DNA from: Polytrichum commune
Lineage: Eukaryota > Streptophyta > Polytrichopsida > Polytrichales > Polytrichaceae
Assembly: GCA_950295325.1 (NCBI GenBank)
Contig: OX485804.1
Span: forward strand, 3,036,001-3,100,000
Length of the DNA: 64,000 nucleotides
Direction: 5' to 3'
The notes beneath the pieces are model-generated. The model had not been told where the DNA came from and did no database searches. It was given only the letters and a program-made list of their open reading frames with translations. Positions 1 through 9,803 of this stretch are shown here, piece by piece. The stretch's first letter is position 1; each line of letters starts with the position of its first letter. The position numbers and the translations under genes were made by a program.

Positions 1-818
1 ATGACATGTATTTACGAACGCACGTTCGTAAATTCCTGACCATCAGGTACCAATAGATACGGGTCAAATAAGTATGTATGATCCTCGAAGGCATATTTAC
101 GAACGCACGTTCGTAAATGACTGTCATGAATTATGTGCATGTGACTAACCATATGAGTAGCTCAATCCAGAACATGCTCTCATGTGGGATTTACGAACGC
201 ACGTTCGTAAATTACCGACCATCAGGTACCAACAGACACGGGTCAAATATGTATATATGAACCTCGAAGGCATATTTACGAACGCACGTTCGTAAATAAA
301 TGCCATGGATGATGTGCATGTGACTATCCATGAGTAGCTCAATCCAAAACATGCTCTCCTGTGGGATTTACGAACGCACGTTCGTAAATTACCGACCATC
401 AGGTACCAATAGATACGGGTCAAATATGTATGTATGATCCTCGAAGGCATATTTACGAACGCACGTTCGTAAATAATTGCCATGGATTATGTGCATGTGA
501 CTATCCATGAGTAGCTCAATCCAAAACATGCTCTCATGTGGGATTTACGAACGCACTTTCGTAAATTACCGACCATCAGGTACCAATAGATAAGGGTCAA
601 ATATGTCTGCATGGTCCTCGAAGGCATATTTACGAACGCACGTTCGTAAATAACTGACATGGATTACGTGCATGTGACTATCCATATGAGTAGCTCAATC
701 CAGAACATGCTCTCATGTGGGATTTACGAACGCACGTTCGTAAATCCTTGCCATGTACAGGTCCGAATCATTTGTCTAAACCTGAAGCTCCTCATCTTTA
801 CGAACGTGCGTTCGTAAA
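1..818. repeat. ~178-bp satellite array with paired 22-bp palindromes
   Basis: Four consecutive units of 177-179 bp are visible and the array probably runs off the left edge. Each unit holds two palindromes. One linker (about 63 bp) carries the text accatcaggtaccaatag and ends in cctcgaaggcata; the other (about 70 bp) carries gtgcatgtgac and agtagctcaatcc. Palindromes begin at 11, 96, 190, 275, 367, 452, 544, 629, 723 and 797. Spacing alternates 85 and 92-94 bp until the last, which is 74 bp away in diverged sequence. The first nine have CA as central dinucleotide and the last has TG. Copy 544 has one arm mismatch. Small ORFs across this block only translate the repeat and are not genes. Confidence 0.93.
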
Positions 819-819
819 G

Positions 820-2340
820 TTCCGGTATTTACGGCGGTATATGCGGTAGGTACAGCCTGTACTGTACCTGGGTGGTGTAGGGTTGGCGCACACGATATGG
901 CTTGAGTGCGTTCAGTGAGGTCTGTAGAGCGCACACTTGCATGTGCCGCTGAAAAGAGCTTTGTTGTGGGGGGAAGAGCTTTAAGTACTTCACACCGCTG
1001 GTTCAAAATCCCTTGGATGCTCTTTAAAAAACGGATTCCCGCCGCCTTCTTTGACCTAACAATCTCCCATTCCATCCATGCGGAATTATATAAATAGCAC
1101 TATCATGTATGGAACATGCCTTGCATGCACGCCAAAATATTGAAAATATATAAATCGGTTGCACACCTTAGTTGTGACCAAGGTCTCATCGAAATATATG
1201 TATATACATATATATATCTATATCTATATATACACATAATGTCTAAATATGGAGATGGTTAACATTGAATATTTAATGATTTGCGACTAAGGTATGAAGT
1301 CCAAGTTAATTGACAATTAATGCCTAATAAAGTTATGAATGTCTAAGTCATAGATATATATATATTTATTTATACACATATACACACACACACACAATGA
1401 GGTCAGAGTGGCTAAGAACATGTTGCAGACGCCCCTAAAATTATAGGTATCATATGTTTCACATCAAAAAATGACCGTAATATGGTCACCAAGTGCATGA
1501 ATACAACTAAAACATCGGGTTAATCCATAATGGCTTGCACTAGGGTAGATTGAGGACATTATGAACTAATTATACCTAATAATATATGTAAGTTAGGTCT
1601 TCTTTCAAATGGTATCTAGGTGTGAAAATAAGGAATTAAAATGACATGAGTAGGAAGGATTAATCAATTTGTAATGCTGCATAGTATGATAGCGTAATGA
1701 TCATTGAGACTTGAAACCATACTAGCTACCGTAACGTTGAATCATAGTTACAATTATTATGTGTTTGACGTCCTATTGGAAATTGAATTTTCCTCCACTT
1801 GTTGTAAGGGTACGGATACACATTGGTTAAATGTTTATTAGATCATTGGTGATATTTATAGTTGACACATGATTAAATGAGTTGAGGTCCTATTGGAAAT
1901 AGACTTTTAGGGTTTTGGGAAATGCACTATTAATTTGGAATGGTGCATACAATAGTATGTACTTACAATTAATATATGTTTTGCATCCTATGAGAAGGAT
2001 GTGCATCATGATAGCTTAAAGTGTTGATATAAATTGAAGTCTTAAGACATGCATGTTATTATAATAAGATCGTGGATTGTGTGATGAAATTTCACTCATA
2101 ACTATTAAGGTGAAACAGGGAATATTTGAAATTTCACTTATCACCTAAACCAAAGTTTTATCTCAAATCTATTAATTTGGAATGTGAAAATGACAATTGG
2201 CATCATTATCAATTATTATAGTTGTTATGAACGGAATTAAGCATTCTCCATCCAACCAACATTGGTAGACCAATTTGACCTGCCCTCAGACAACAACATG
2301 GCCACATATAAGAAAGGTTGGTAAGATAAAAAGATGCAGG
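820..2340. other. Non-coding AT-rich region with a possible TATA box
   Basis: From 830 to 1080 the sequence is somewhat richer in GC and ends in TATATAAAT at 1087-1095, which could be a TATA box for a plus-strand transcript. No coding exon follows. 1190-1240 and 1350-1400 are TA/CA-rich simple sequence. From 1400 to 2340 I see no coding, RNA or transposon structure. Confidence 0.4.
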
Positions 2341-2344
2341 GATG

Positions 2345-2428
2345 TAGGGTTTAGGGTTTGCGGTTAGGGTTTAGGGTTTAGGGTTAGGGTTTGGGTTTGG
2401 GGGTAGGGTTTAGGGGTTTAGGGTTTGT
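2345..2428 (+). repeat. Interstitial telomere-like tract (TTTAGGG type)
   Basis: A run of roughly a dozen TTTAGGG and degenerate TTAGGG/TTTGGGG units in one orientation. This is the Arabidopsis-type telomere repeat found in most plants, including mosses. It is short, degenerate and flanked by ordinary AT-rich DNA on both sides, so it is an internal tract and not a chromosome end. It could mark a past end-joining or telomerase-mediated repair. Confidence 0.85.
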
Positions 2429-3020
2429 GAAAGTTGTGTATGTGGTATTTGGGTTTAGGTTTTAGATTGTTACTAGGATACCTTACACACACAAACAATA
2501 TTGACTCCTCAAAAACCCTTGTAATTGCACTGACTTCATTCATCGCAAGCTCGTAGTTGATGCTAGCAAAATAGTTGACCACTCCATAAATGCATTAGTT
2601 CAAGCTAACACCTAATATTGGAACTTGAATTGACATCCTATCGTATAGCAACTCTCCGCAATCTCATATTATGAATTCCTTTTTGCATGTAATATTTATT
2701 TGAGGAACCATCGAATTAATTGAAAGATATCTAGCTCTTACATAAACTATATTTTAAAACACCATATACATATCTTTGGGGGTGGATTCTACATTGACAA
2801 CCTAGGAAATGACATGCATTGTTTATTACGAATTAAATGAGCATACTTTTCTAAAATATGTTTACAAGGAATCCAAATGTAGAGGTACTAAGGAAATAAA
2901 ACGAGTAAAATTCATGTATTTGAACTAAGCTTTTCAAGTTAATGCCCTAAACGCGTCCATTACATATAAATATGTCAAAGCATGAGTATAACATGAAGGG
3001 TTCCAATATACAACCATCTC
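2429..3020. other. Intergenic, nothing recognised
   Basis: AT-rich sequence with no ORF of plausible composition, no terminal repeats and no RNA gene that I can see. It joins the telomere-like tract to the promoter-like segment that follows. Confidence 0.4.
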
Positions 3021-3021
3021 C

Positions 3022-3240
3022 CATCTCCCATCGCATCCCATCCCATCCCTTCCCATCACCTCCCATACCATCCCATCCCATCTCTCTCCCAGCCCTAGCC
3101 AGTGGAGCTGTGCCACGTGGCAGGTGCTGGGAAACCCTAGCAGCGCAGCTACCTCCCCGCGCCCCTTCCTCTTCTCCTCATTTGTCATTTCGAGGAGAGG
3201 AGGAGCGGAGCCCTTAGAGAGCGAAGCTCTTGCTTTTTTT
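3022..3240 (+). promoter_or_regulatory. Promoter-like segment: CATCCC repeats, G-box, telobox
   Basis: A CATCCC/CATCTCCC tract at about 3018-3090 is followed by a perfect G-box palindrome GCCACGTGGC (3112-3121) and the telobox AAACCCTAG (3132-3140). A pyrimidine-rich stretch and a GAG-rich leader-like sequence follow. G-boxes and teloboxes are common plant core-promoter neighbours. The nearest downstream gene is the ParB/methyltransferase-like gene, whose first recognised ATG (4775) lies directly behind a splice-acceptor-like sequence, so a spliced 5' leader starting here is plausible. The transcription start is inferred only. Confidence 0.5.
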
Positions 3241-3421
3241 AGTCTTGAAGTTTTAAATTAGCTTTGTTGCAAGTTTTGAGAGATTTCAGATTGAGAGCTT
3301 GTGTGAAAGCTTGTGAGTTTGTAAAAGCTTTCAGTGTGAGAGTTTGTGAGTTTCAAAAGCTTGAGAGCTTGAGGAGGAAAGCTTCAGAGTTTCGGATTGA
3401 GAGCTTGAGGGTGATCTTTAG

Positions 3422-3560
3422 AAGCTTGAGAGTTTAAGGAAGCTTCAGAGTTGAAGCTTGAGAGTTTAGGGAAGCTTCAGAAGTGAAGCTTGAGAGTTTA
3501 GGGAAGCTTCAGAAGTGAAGCTTGAGAGCTTAGGGAAGCTTGAGAGTTAAGGGTTTGCTT
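3422..3560 (+). repeat. 32-bp tandem repeat (AAGCTTGAGAG units)
   Basis: Units beginning AAGCTTGAGAG start at 3422, 3454, 3486 and 3518, exactly 32 bp apart, each followed by TTTAGGGAAGCTTCAG or a close variant. Looser AGCTTGAGAG/AGCTTGTGAG words extend back to about 3290. Each unit contains two HindIII-type AAGCTT palindromes. The block sits in the presumed 5' leader of the next gene, and 3560-4055 beyond it shows no coding potential. Confidence 0.85.
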
Positions 3561-4060
3561 AAGAGTTCAGAAGCTTGAGAGCTACAAGCTTGTGAGTTTT
3601 GTGTACATGGGAGTATACTAGGGTTTGTATATAAGCTGTGAATGCTTGAGGTCTGTATTAGAGAGTTAACTGAGTGTGCATTTGAAAGGCAATTGAGTGT
3701 GCAGTTGTGAGGATTTCTGGGATTTTCAGAAAGAGAAGAAGCAGGATTTGAAGTGTGCAGCAATTCAATGTAATTTCTTATCCTTTCCAATTCCTCTCAC
3801 ATTCTGAAAATGTTGCTTCTTGAATTCAATTTGTTTTGTTACATGCAATGTGAATTATTACTTTCTTCTTCATGTTTCATTCTCAATCTCATTCTGCATC
3901 TCAATTGCGTTCTGATTCAAGATTTGCATCATTCTGACCAAGATCTGCAGACATGGCTGCAAGCAGGTTGCTAATAAATGAGACATATACGTATATATAT
4001 ACGTATTCGTATATATACGAATACGTATATGTACGGACAGGGGATCCCAAAACCATCACA

Positions 4061-4746
4061 TTTACGAACGCTCGTTCGTAAATGGACATACACTGCATAC
4101 CCACCTCCATTTACGAACGCTCGTTCGTAAATGGACATACACTGCATACCGAACCTCCATTTACGAACGTGCGTTCGTAAATATGCACTCCACGTTCATT
4201 GGAATGCTCTATATTTACGAATGCACGTTCGTAAATACGCACTCCACGTTCATTGGAATGCTCTATATTTACGAACGCACGTTCGTAAATATACGCCACA
4301 TATCACTCAGATGGAACCTTAACTTTAATATGAACCTATCCGAATATCTAAAGAACAAATATAAAATTGCGAACACCAATAAAACAACTCACATGTACTT
4401 ACGAAAACTAAATCAACCAAATGTCCGAAAAGATAGACCAAATGGAAATACTTACGAACGCACGTTCGTAAACAAAATCAAATCTAGAAAACCTATATCT
4501 TTTACGAACGATCGTTTGTAAAAATAACAAAATATATTGCAAATACATTCATGACGAGTAGTCTCTTTGATCTTAATATCGTTTACGAACGCTCGTTCGT
4601 AAACTCAATACTAAAAATTTATATTATCTTGCAACCCCTCATTTACGAACGAACGTTCGTAAATATAATTACATCAATTGCAAAGACGCATTAACACTGC
4701 TTAGTATGTGGGATATGCATGTCATTTACGAACGTTCGTTCGTAAA
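4061..4746. repeat. Second palindrome cluster (10 copies)
   Basis: Copies with the arms TTTACGAACG and CGTTCGTAAA begin at 4061 (core CT), 4110 (CT), 4160 (TG), 4214 (CA, one arm mismatch), 4268 (CA), 4451 (CA), 4501 (AT, one mismatch), 4582 (CT), 4642 (AA) and 4725 (TT). Short local duplications surround some of them: tggacatacactgcatacc repeats at about 4083 and 4132, and cactccacgttcattggaat repeats near 4185 and 4239. The linkers are otherwise unrelated to the satellite at 1-818, so the palindrome is the shared element. The last copy ends 29 bp before the first ATG of the next gene. Confidence 0.95.
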
Positions 4747-4763
4747 GTCACTAATTGTTTATA

Positions 4764-4774
4764 TTCTGTTGCAG
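4764..4774 (+). promoter_or_regulatory. Splice-acceptor-like site before first ATG
   Basis: The sequence TTCTGTTGCAG ends immediately before the ATG at 4775. It resembles the acceptors of the next introns and suggests an intron in the 5' untranslated region, with the true first exon near 3.2-3.8 kb. The donor was not identified. Confidence 0.4.
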
Positions 4775-6070
4775 ATGGCAAGATCAAGCAGAAGCGCCAT
4801 TGAGATGTTCGCGGTGAAGGTCGATCGCCTCCCAGAGTCGGTGTTAGACGACAACGGCAACGACAACTATGTCCCCAAGGAAGACTTCATGGGGGAGTGG
4901 ACGGCACTGCCAGAGAAGATCGGGGACGGCCTCTTCTGCATGCGCTTCACCTACGAACTGGAGACCAGATCGGACCAGCCTGAATAGTGGGTTCAAATGA
5001 AGACGTGGGAGATAGAGTCCATAGAGGCCCAGGGGGAGTATGTAATTCTGGACATGAAGAACAAGAAGGATCATATCAACCTCTTGTTGCATTTCCAGAA
5101 ACATACCTTCTCCTACCAATACGCCACCAATAACGTAGTGAAAGATGCCAAACACTTCGACCTGGACGCACTCTTCTCGAAGTATGCCTTGAGCCCATAC
5201 TGGACGGCAAGGAAATTGACAGCCCTCGCCTTGAACATCTCGAAGTACAACAGTGTGGTCACCGAGGCCAACAAGAAAAAGAAGAGCCCCAGGAAACCAT
5301 CCACATCAGGGGCAGGAGGATCAAGAAGTGCACCCAAGCCTGTGCCTTCCGCGAGTAGGTTGACGGAGGGCCCCAGCAGGCACTCCACGCCATCCAAGAG
5401 GACAAGGGAAGAGATGGAGAAATCGGTAGTAACAGATATCGCGGAGGTGAGCTCGCCGGTATTGATGCCTACCCCCTTGAAAAAGGGCGAGAACCCAGAC
5501 GCTGTGAAGGCCACCAGAATCCTTCGAGACTTCAACAACTACTCGAAGGATTGTTGGCCCATGGGACACCACTTCACATTCAACGTGGACTGCTTCAAGT
5601 GCGAGAAGTCCCCCAACAAGTGGGTGGTTCGGTCTCGCGAGAGCGGTGGTGTGAAGTGGCAGATCAACAATCTCATGAACAACGTCAAGTGGGATAGGCA
5701 GACCGTCTGCGTCATGCCGAAGGGGCTGACATCCCGTCCGACGGAGAAGGACTGGCCACGGATCCAGAATGGGGAGTTCTGGATCATAGACGGCCAACAC
5801 AGCTTGGAGGCGTCCCAGATAATCCTCAAGGACGACAACTTCCAGCACGAGCTGAAGGCAGATTTGCGCTACTGGAAGGCGTTCCTGGTGTGGTCGGACG
5901 ACTGGGACAAGCTGCGGAAGATTTCCACCTTCCTCAACTCCGGCAACAAGATCAAGGCATTCGAGGCGTCGTGGGCTGCCAACATAGTGGCTGTAAGAGA
6001 CGTCTGGGTCGCCCACGGGTGCCCCCCCAAGGAAAGGGAGAATGCCAAGACCCCGTCTCCCCAATGGAAG
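4775..6070 (+). pseudogene. Exon 1 of ParB/methyltransferase-like gene (ParB-like DGQH part)
   Basis: 432 codons open in one frame except for a TAG at 4985-4987 (codon 71), one transition away from CAG or TGG. The N-terminal ~130 residues are unrecognised. Residues ~165-215 form a Lys/Ser/Pro-rich linker. From ~250 on, a conserved-looking region contains the motif IIDGQHSLEAS (Asp at ~339), which resembles the DGxHR signature of ParB/Srx-fold and DGQHR-type domains; the usual Arg is Ser here. In prokaryotes such domains bind or act on DNA and are often fused to methyltransferases. The exon is GC-rich with C/G-ending codons, unlike its flanks. It ends at a GTGAGT donor in phase 0. The ParB link rests on motif pattern alone. 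The stop makes this copy probably inactive unless it is read through or is a sequence error. Confidence 0.55.
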
Positions 6071-6184
6071 GTGAGTTTACGAACGTTCGTTCGTAAAGTT
6101 GGGCGCATTTCTAGTTCTTTTACATTCAAATTTACGAACGTGCGTTCGTATTGTGTGCATCACTGACTTTTGTTTTCTCTTCAG
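6071..6184 (+). other. Intron 1, carrying two palindromes
   Basis: Donor GTGAGT, acceptor TTTTCTCTTCAG, 114 bp, phase 0; both flanking exons stay in frame. A full palindrome with core TT fills 6076-6097, overlapping the donor's extended bases. A second (6131-6150, core TG) lacks the end of its right arm. Confidence 0.8.
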
Positions 6185-7510
6185 GCTTTTTGCGATGCGA
6201 TGGTGGACAAGTTCTCCTCCATCGATATGAAGTGCACAACAACCAAGTCTGTCCTGGAGCTCAAGGGCGAGCTCCGCCTCATCTGCTGCAACAGGGACAC
6301 TTGGGACTTGTGGACCCAGTTTTTTGATGCATACAACTCGGGAGATCTTGTCAACCCCGACACCGAGGAAAAGTATAGCGCAGAAAAGACCGGGGAAGCC
6401 CCTCCACTGCTGAGGGAGTTCTTTAGGTCCCTTCAAGGGTTGACGGAGTCCGAGTTGCAGAGGTGCGCGGTGCATCTTCTTGGGAACACAGTGGGTAGAA
6501 CCATACCCTACCCCAAGATATTTTTGAGGAGGCCAAGGCACAAGCCCGGCACGTATTCCATAAAGGAATGGTGCGACCACCGCAAGATGAAGACGGCGGC
6601 AATGAGGGAATTGAGCGCCCTCATACCCGAGTACGCCCTCTTCCTGGCCGACGGGGACATGAATTGGGCTAGTTGGAAGATGTTGAAGGTCGACTACAAC
6701 ATCTCGGGAGCCTCAATGCGTTGCCTTGTCAAGGAGTACGCCTCCATTTTGAAGCAGAAGGGGAACAAGAGGACAATGAAAACCGAGACGGATCCCCAGG
6801 AGGTGGAGCAATACAAAAGGTTTTTGGCGCGGAAGAGGTTGGCCACATTCGAGGGAGTGGCCAGATTTTGTGTGGTGACAACCGGCGTAGAGAGAACAAC
6901 TTTCTCTAAGTGGGACGGCACCATCAGCAGGTCCGAGGTTAGGGAGGACCGACGGGGGTGCCCATTTGCCCTGATCGATTTCAGGGGGATCCCGGGTGCG
7001 TCGAGGCAAGGGGGGAAGGACATGCCATTCTACAACCCCTTCATGACCAAGTTCAAGAAGCACAAGTCGCCGGACATGAGGGAGCCTCACGTTTGGCTGT
7101 GGATAGTCGAGCAGGAGAAGCTCTCTGCTGTAGTCGACCTGTACGAGAAGATGATCAAATTTGAGTACAGCATCTTCCACAGCACTTACGTGCCCGCCAA
7201 GACGGAAGGGATCGTGACTATCAACGAGGCCAGGGGAAACAAACAGGTGGGGGCGGTCAGCCTCGTCTTCTTGACATACAACGCGCTTCGGAATGGGCGA
7301 GCCCCTGTCAGGGCGAATACTACGTTCAAGAAGATCTACAGCATCCCCCATCCCCCTCCCAAGGATCTGCTGCAGGAGACCTTGTACACTATCTTCCCGG
7401 CGCAGGAACTCAGGTTGGAGTTCTACATTTCCGTATTGCAAAGCGTGGCAATAAACGGAGAGACTGTATACAACGTCTGTGGAGGCAGCAAATTCATGTA
7501 CGCTGCAATG
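6185..7510 (+). pseudogene. Exon 2: degenerate beta-class amino-methyltransferase-like domain
   Basis: 442 open codons with no internal stop. The order of conserved-looking blocks matches beta-class N4-cytosine/N6-adenine DNA methyltransferases: a motif-IV-like strand ALIDFRG (~residue 697 of the spliced product) where active enzymes have DPPY; then HVWLWIVEQEKLSAVVDLYEK, like the post-catalytic helix region; then a K-x-E segment; and near the exon end GETVYNVCGGSKFMYAAM (~residue 859), where active enzymes have the SAM loop DPFxGSGTT before an Ala-Ala helix. The fold seems kept but both key motifs are altered, so catalysis is unlikely. This assignment comes from block order and spacing and needs a profile search. 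An alternative is an unrelated plant- or transposon-specific family. The exon ends at a GTAAGC donor in phase 0. Confidence 0.5.
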
Positions 7511-7735
7511 GTAAGCTCTCCAACTAATATTTACGAACGCTTGTTCGTAAAGTTCACCTGAACTTGTTTGGTTTTCATTAAAACTTGCATTGTTTCTCGT
7601 CGTTGATGTTTACGAACGCTCATTCGTAAAGTTCACCTCAACTTGTTTGGTTTTCATTAAAACTTGCATTGTTTCTCGTCGTTGATGTTTACGAACGCAC
7701 GTTTGTATATTCTAACGTATTTGCTTGGATCTCAG
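7511..7735 (+). other. Intron 2, three palindromes and a 79-bp duplication
   Basis: Donor GTAAGC, acceptor TTGGATCTCAG, 225 bp, phase 0. Degenerate palindromes begin at 7530, 7609 and 7688, exactly 79 bp apart. The sequence between them (gttcacctgaacttgtttgg and onward) is a near-perfect tandem duplication of 79 bp, so at least one palindrome here arose by local duplication. Confidence 0.85.
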
Positions 7736-9188
7736 ATGCTGGGGCTGGTCGTCAACAGCTTCATTGACGCCATCGACGAGGAGGACTTCCAAGTGCACAG
7801 GGCGAAGGCCTCCACGATGGACCTGGAGGACATGTCCCTCCCGAGGACGGACATCAACATGCCCGTCGACGAGGGCATGCCCGCCATGGAGACGGACGAC
7901 GATGAGCCCGCGCCCTCCTACAACGTCGAGGCGATCCTCCGATCCTTGGACGTCACGCCTCTGCGAATTTTGGGGCCGTCGGGAAACCCATCCGACGTGC
8001 AGGGGACTCCGGGTGGATACACGGGGTCGTCCGCGGGGACAACCCAAGATGTCCTCCCCGCGAGAACGTCTGGAGCGGAGGCATTCGGCACTCCCGGGGG
8101 ATGCTCGACATCGGTGTCGCCCAGGCCAGTCGTGGTTCCCAAGATGGAGAACCTCGACCTTCTGGACCAACGCTCCCGGCCGTCGTTCGACCACTTCCGC
8201 AACACTAGGCGGAAGATGAAGAAGACCCCCTACGTGGAGCTGCCTCCGGGGGCAATCATCGAGGTCTCCGACGAGGACGAGGGAGATATGGAGATAATGG
8301 TCGAGCTGGGGGTCGACTTCGACAAGAACAAGCGGGTCAAGGAGGAGGCCCTCTCCGTCGCCGAGCTTAACGCCAAGCTCGAGCAGAAGATGAAGGAGGA
8401 CATGGCGAAGGCTGCTAAGGAGAATGCGAAGAAGATGAAAGCAATTCAGGAGGAGCTAAGGCAATCCAACGAGAAGACGGACGCCATCATCGCCATGCTC
8501 AACAAGATGCAGAGCTTCTCGGCGCCCCCCCCAGCCGGCTTACCCCTTCCCTGGAGGATACCCATCGCAATACCCCCCGCAGGGCCAGTACCCCCCGCAG
8601 GGCCATTTCCCAGGAGGACCATCACACCAATCCGCGCCCCACCCTACGCCTGTTGGGACTCCTCCGCCCCCAGAGGTTCCCTCGACCACCTCCCACGATG
8701 CTGTCGCGGCGGCCATCCAGGAGGACGAGGATTTACGAACGCGCGTTCGTGAATCTTCAGGTCCTCCAGTCCTCACCCCTCCCCCTTCAAGGGTAGGACT
8801 GCCCTCAGACACCGATACGTCGTCTTTCACCGTCGTCCCCAGGGTAGTAGACAGACATGGCGATGACTCTGCGCGACACACTGACATGGTCATTGTGGAG
8901 GACACGTAGGGGAGCCCCAATGATGCACCAGGAGTGCAGGGAATGGACGTGGAAGAGACCCCTGCTGTGTGGATGGAGGATGTCCGGATGGACGCGCTCG
9001 ACCTGGGCGCGGAGGATGACAGCGTGCTGCGCATCCAGCAGACACATGCCTCTCAGTCAGCGCGTGAGGCCAACGCCATGGAAACGGAGGCGGCTGCGGC
9101 TGTGGAGGTTACGAACGCGCGTTCGTTAATCGTTGAGGAGGGACCTGCTGCTCGGTCCAGCGCCGCTTCCCCTCCCCCCGATGACGAG
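7736..9188 (+). pseudogene. Exon 3: methyltransferase C-terminus, acidic/coiled-coil and Pro-rich tail
   Basis: The exon opens with MLGLVVNSF, which continues the SAM-loop helix pattern of exon 2. An acidic, Pro/Gly-rich stretch, a basic-acidic segment and a clear Lys/Glu-rich coiled coil (about 8360-8515) follow. At an 8-C run (8525-8532) the frame shifts by one base; the shifted frame gives a plausible YPPQGQYPPQGH low-complexity tail and stays open to 9188 except for TAG at 8907-8909. Two palindromes lie inside the exon (8732-8753 and 9108-9129, core CG) and are read through in frame as LRTRVRE and TNARSL. The exon ends at a GTAAAT donor in phase 0. The poly-C shift could be a real lesion or a homopolymer error. 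Confidence 0.6.
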
Positions 9189-9803
9189 GTAAATCTCCTC
9201 TGAGAATACCATTTTTTACGAACGCACGTTCGTAACCTCACTAACATCGCGGTGTTTTTCTCTTCATCGACACCCCCTGGCTCACGCGAGCCCTCTTCAG
9301 CGACCCCCTTAGGGAAGAACAGTTTTGTAGGACACGGCATCATTTTGCCTTAGGAAAATGTGATAGACTATCACGTGAGAAATGTAAATATTCAACGGAT
9401 TAATATATAGACCCATGTTATCTGCATCGCATTTCTTCAAATTCTTTGCCCTCGACCTCTTCTCGTATATTGTGGATGTTGATGCGATTATGTTCATTCT
9501 TGTGTATCCACCTCATTCACGAACGCTCGTTCGTGAAAGGGTGCGACCCCCTGTCCACCTCCTTCACGAACGACCGCTCGTAAATGTACGTGTAGCCGCG
9601 CTCACGAACGAGCGCTCGTAAATGATGCGCACTGCCCACGCAGCCTTCATTCACGAACGCTCGTTCGAAAGTGTGCCCTTGAGCACATTTTCCTTGCACT
9701 CTCCTCACTTCCTCGTCTTTCTCCATAATGCATCGTCTTCATTTTCTACGCAAAATTTCATTATTGGATCATAGCATTAAACTAGTCGCGTTGTTCATCA
9801 CAG
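9189..9803 (+). other. Large intron or intergenic gap with five palindromes
   Basis: It begins with a GTAAAT donor and ends with TTCATCACAG before a coding exon, both in phase 0, so it can be read as one 615-bp intron joining exon 3 to the HAD-phosphatase exon. Palindromes begin at 9215 (core CA), 9516 (CT), 9563 (AC), 9601 (AG) and 9650 (CT); the last four have TTCACGAACG-type or CTCACGAACG left arms. A short open stretch at about 9272-9353 ending in TAG could instead be a terminal exon, but its acceptor would read CAT in place of CAG. Both models remain open. Confidence 0.5.

Noticed and set aside
11-818. CRISPR-like appearance: 22-bp palindromic repeats with ~63-72-bp spacers
   Set aside because: The spacers are themselves two alternating repeated sequences, the palindrome also occurs in introns and exons, and the context is eukaryotic. 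It is a satellite.
2345-2428. True chromosome end
   Set aside because: The tract is short, degenerate and flanked by unique sequence on both sides.
3995-4036. TACGTATA inverted repeats near the palindrome cluster as a further family member
   Set aside because: This is a TA-rich simple palindrome lacking the ACGAACG arms; treated as low-complexity DNA.
9272-9353. Terminal exon of the ParB/MTase-like gene ending at 9353
   Set aside because: The needed acceptor reads CAT in place of CAG; the 9189-9803 intron model is at least as good, so neither was fixed as the gene end.
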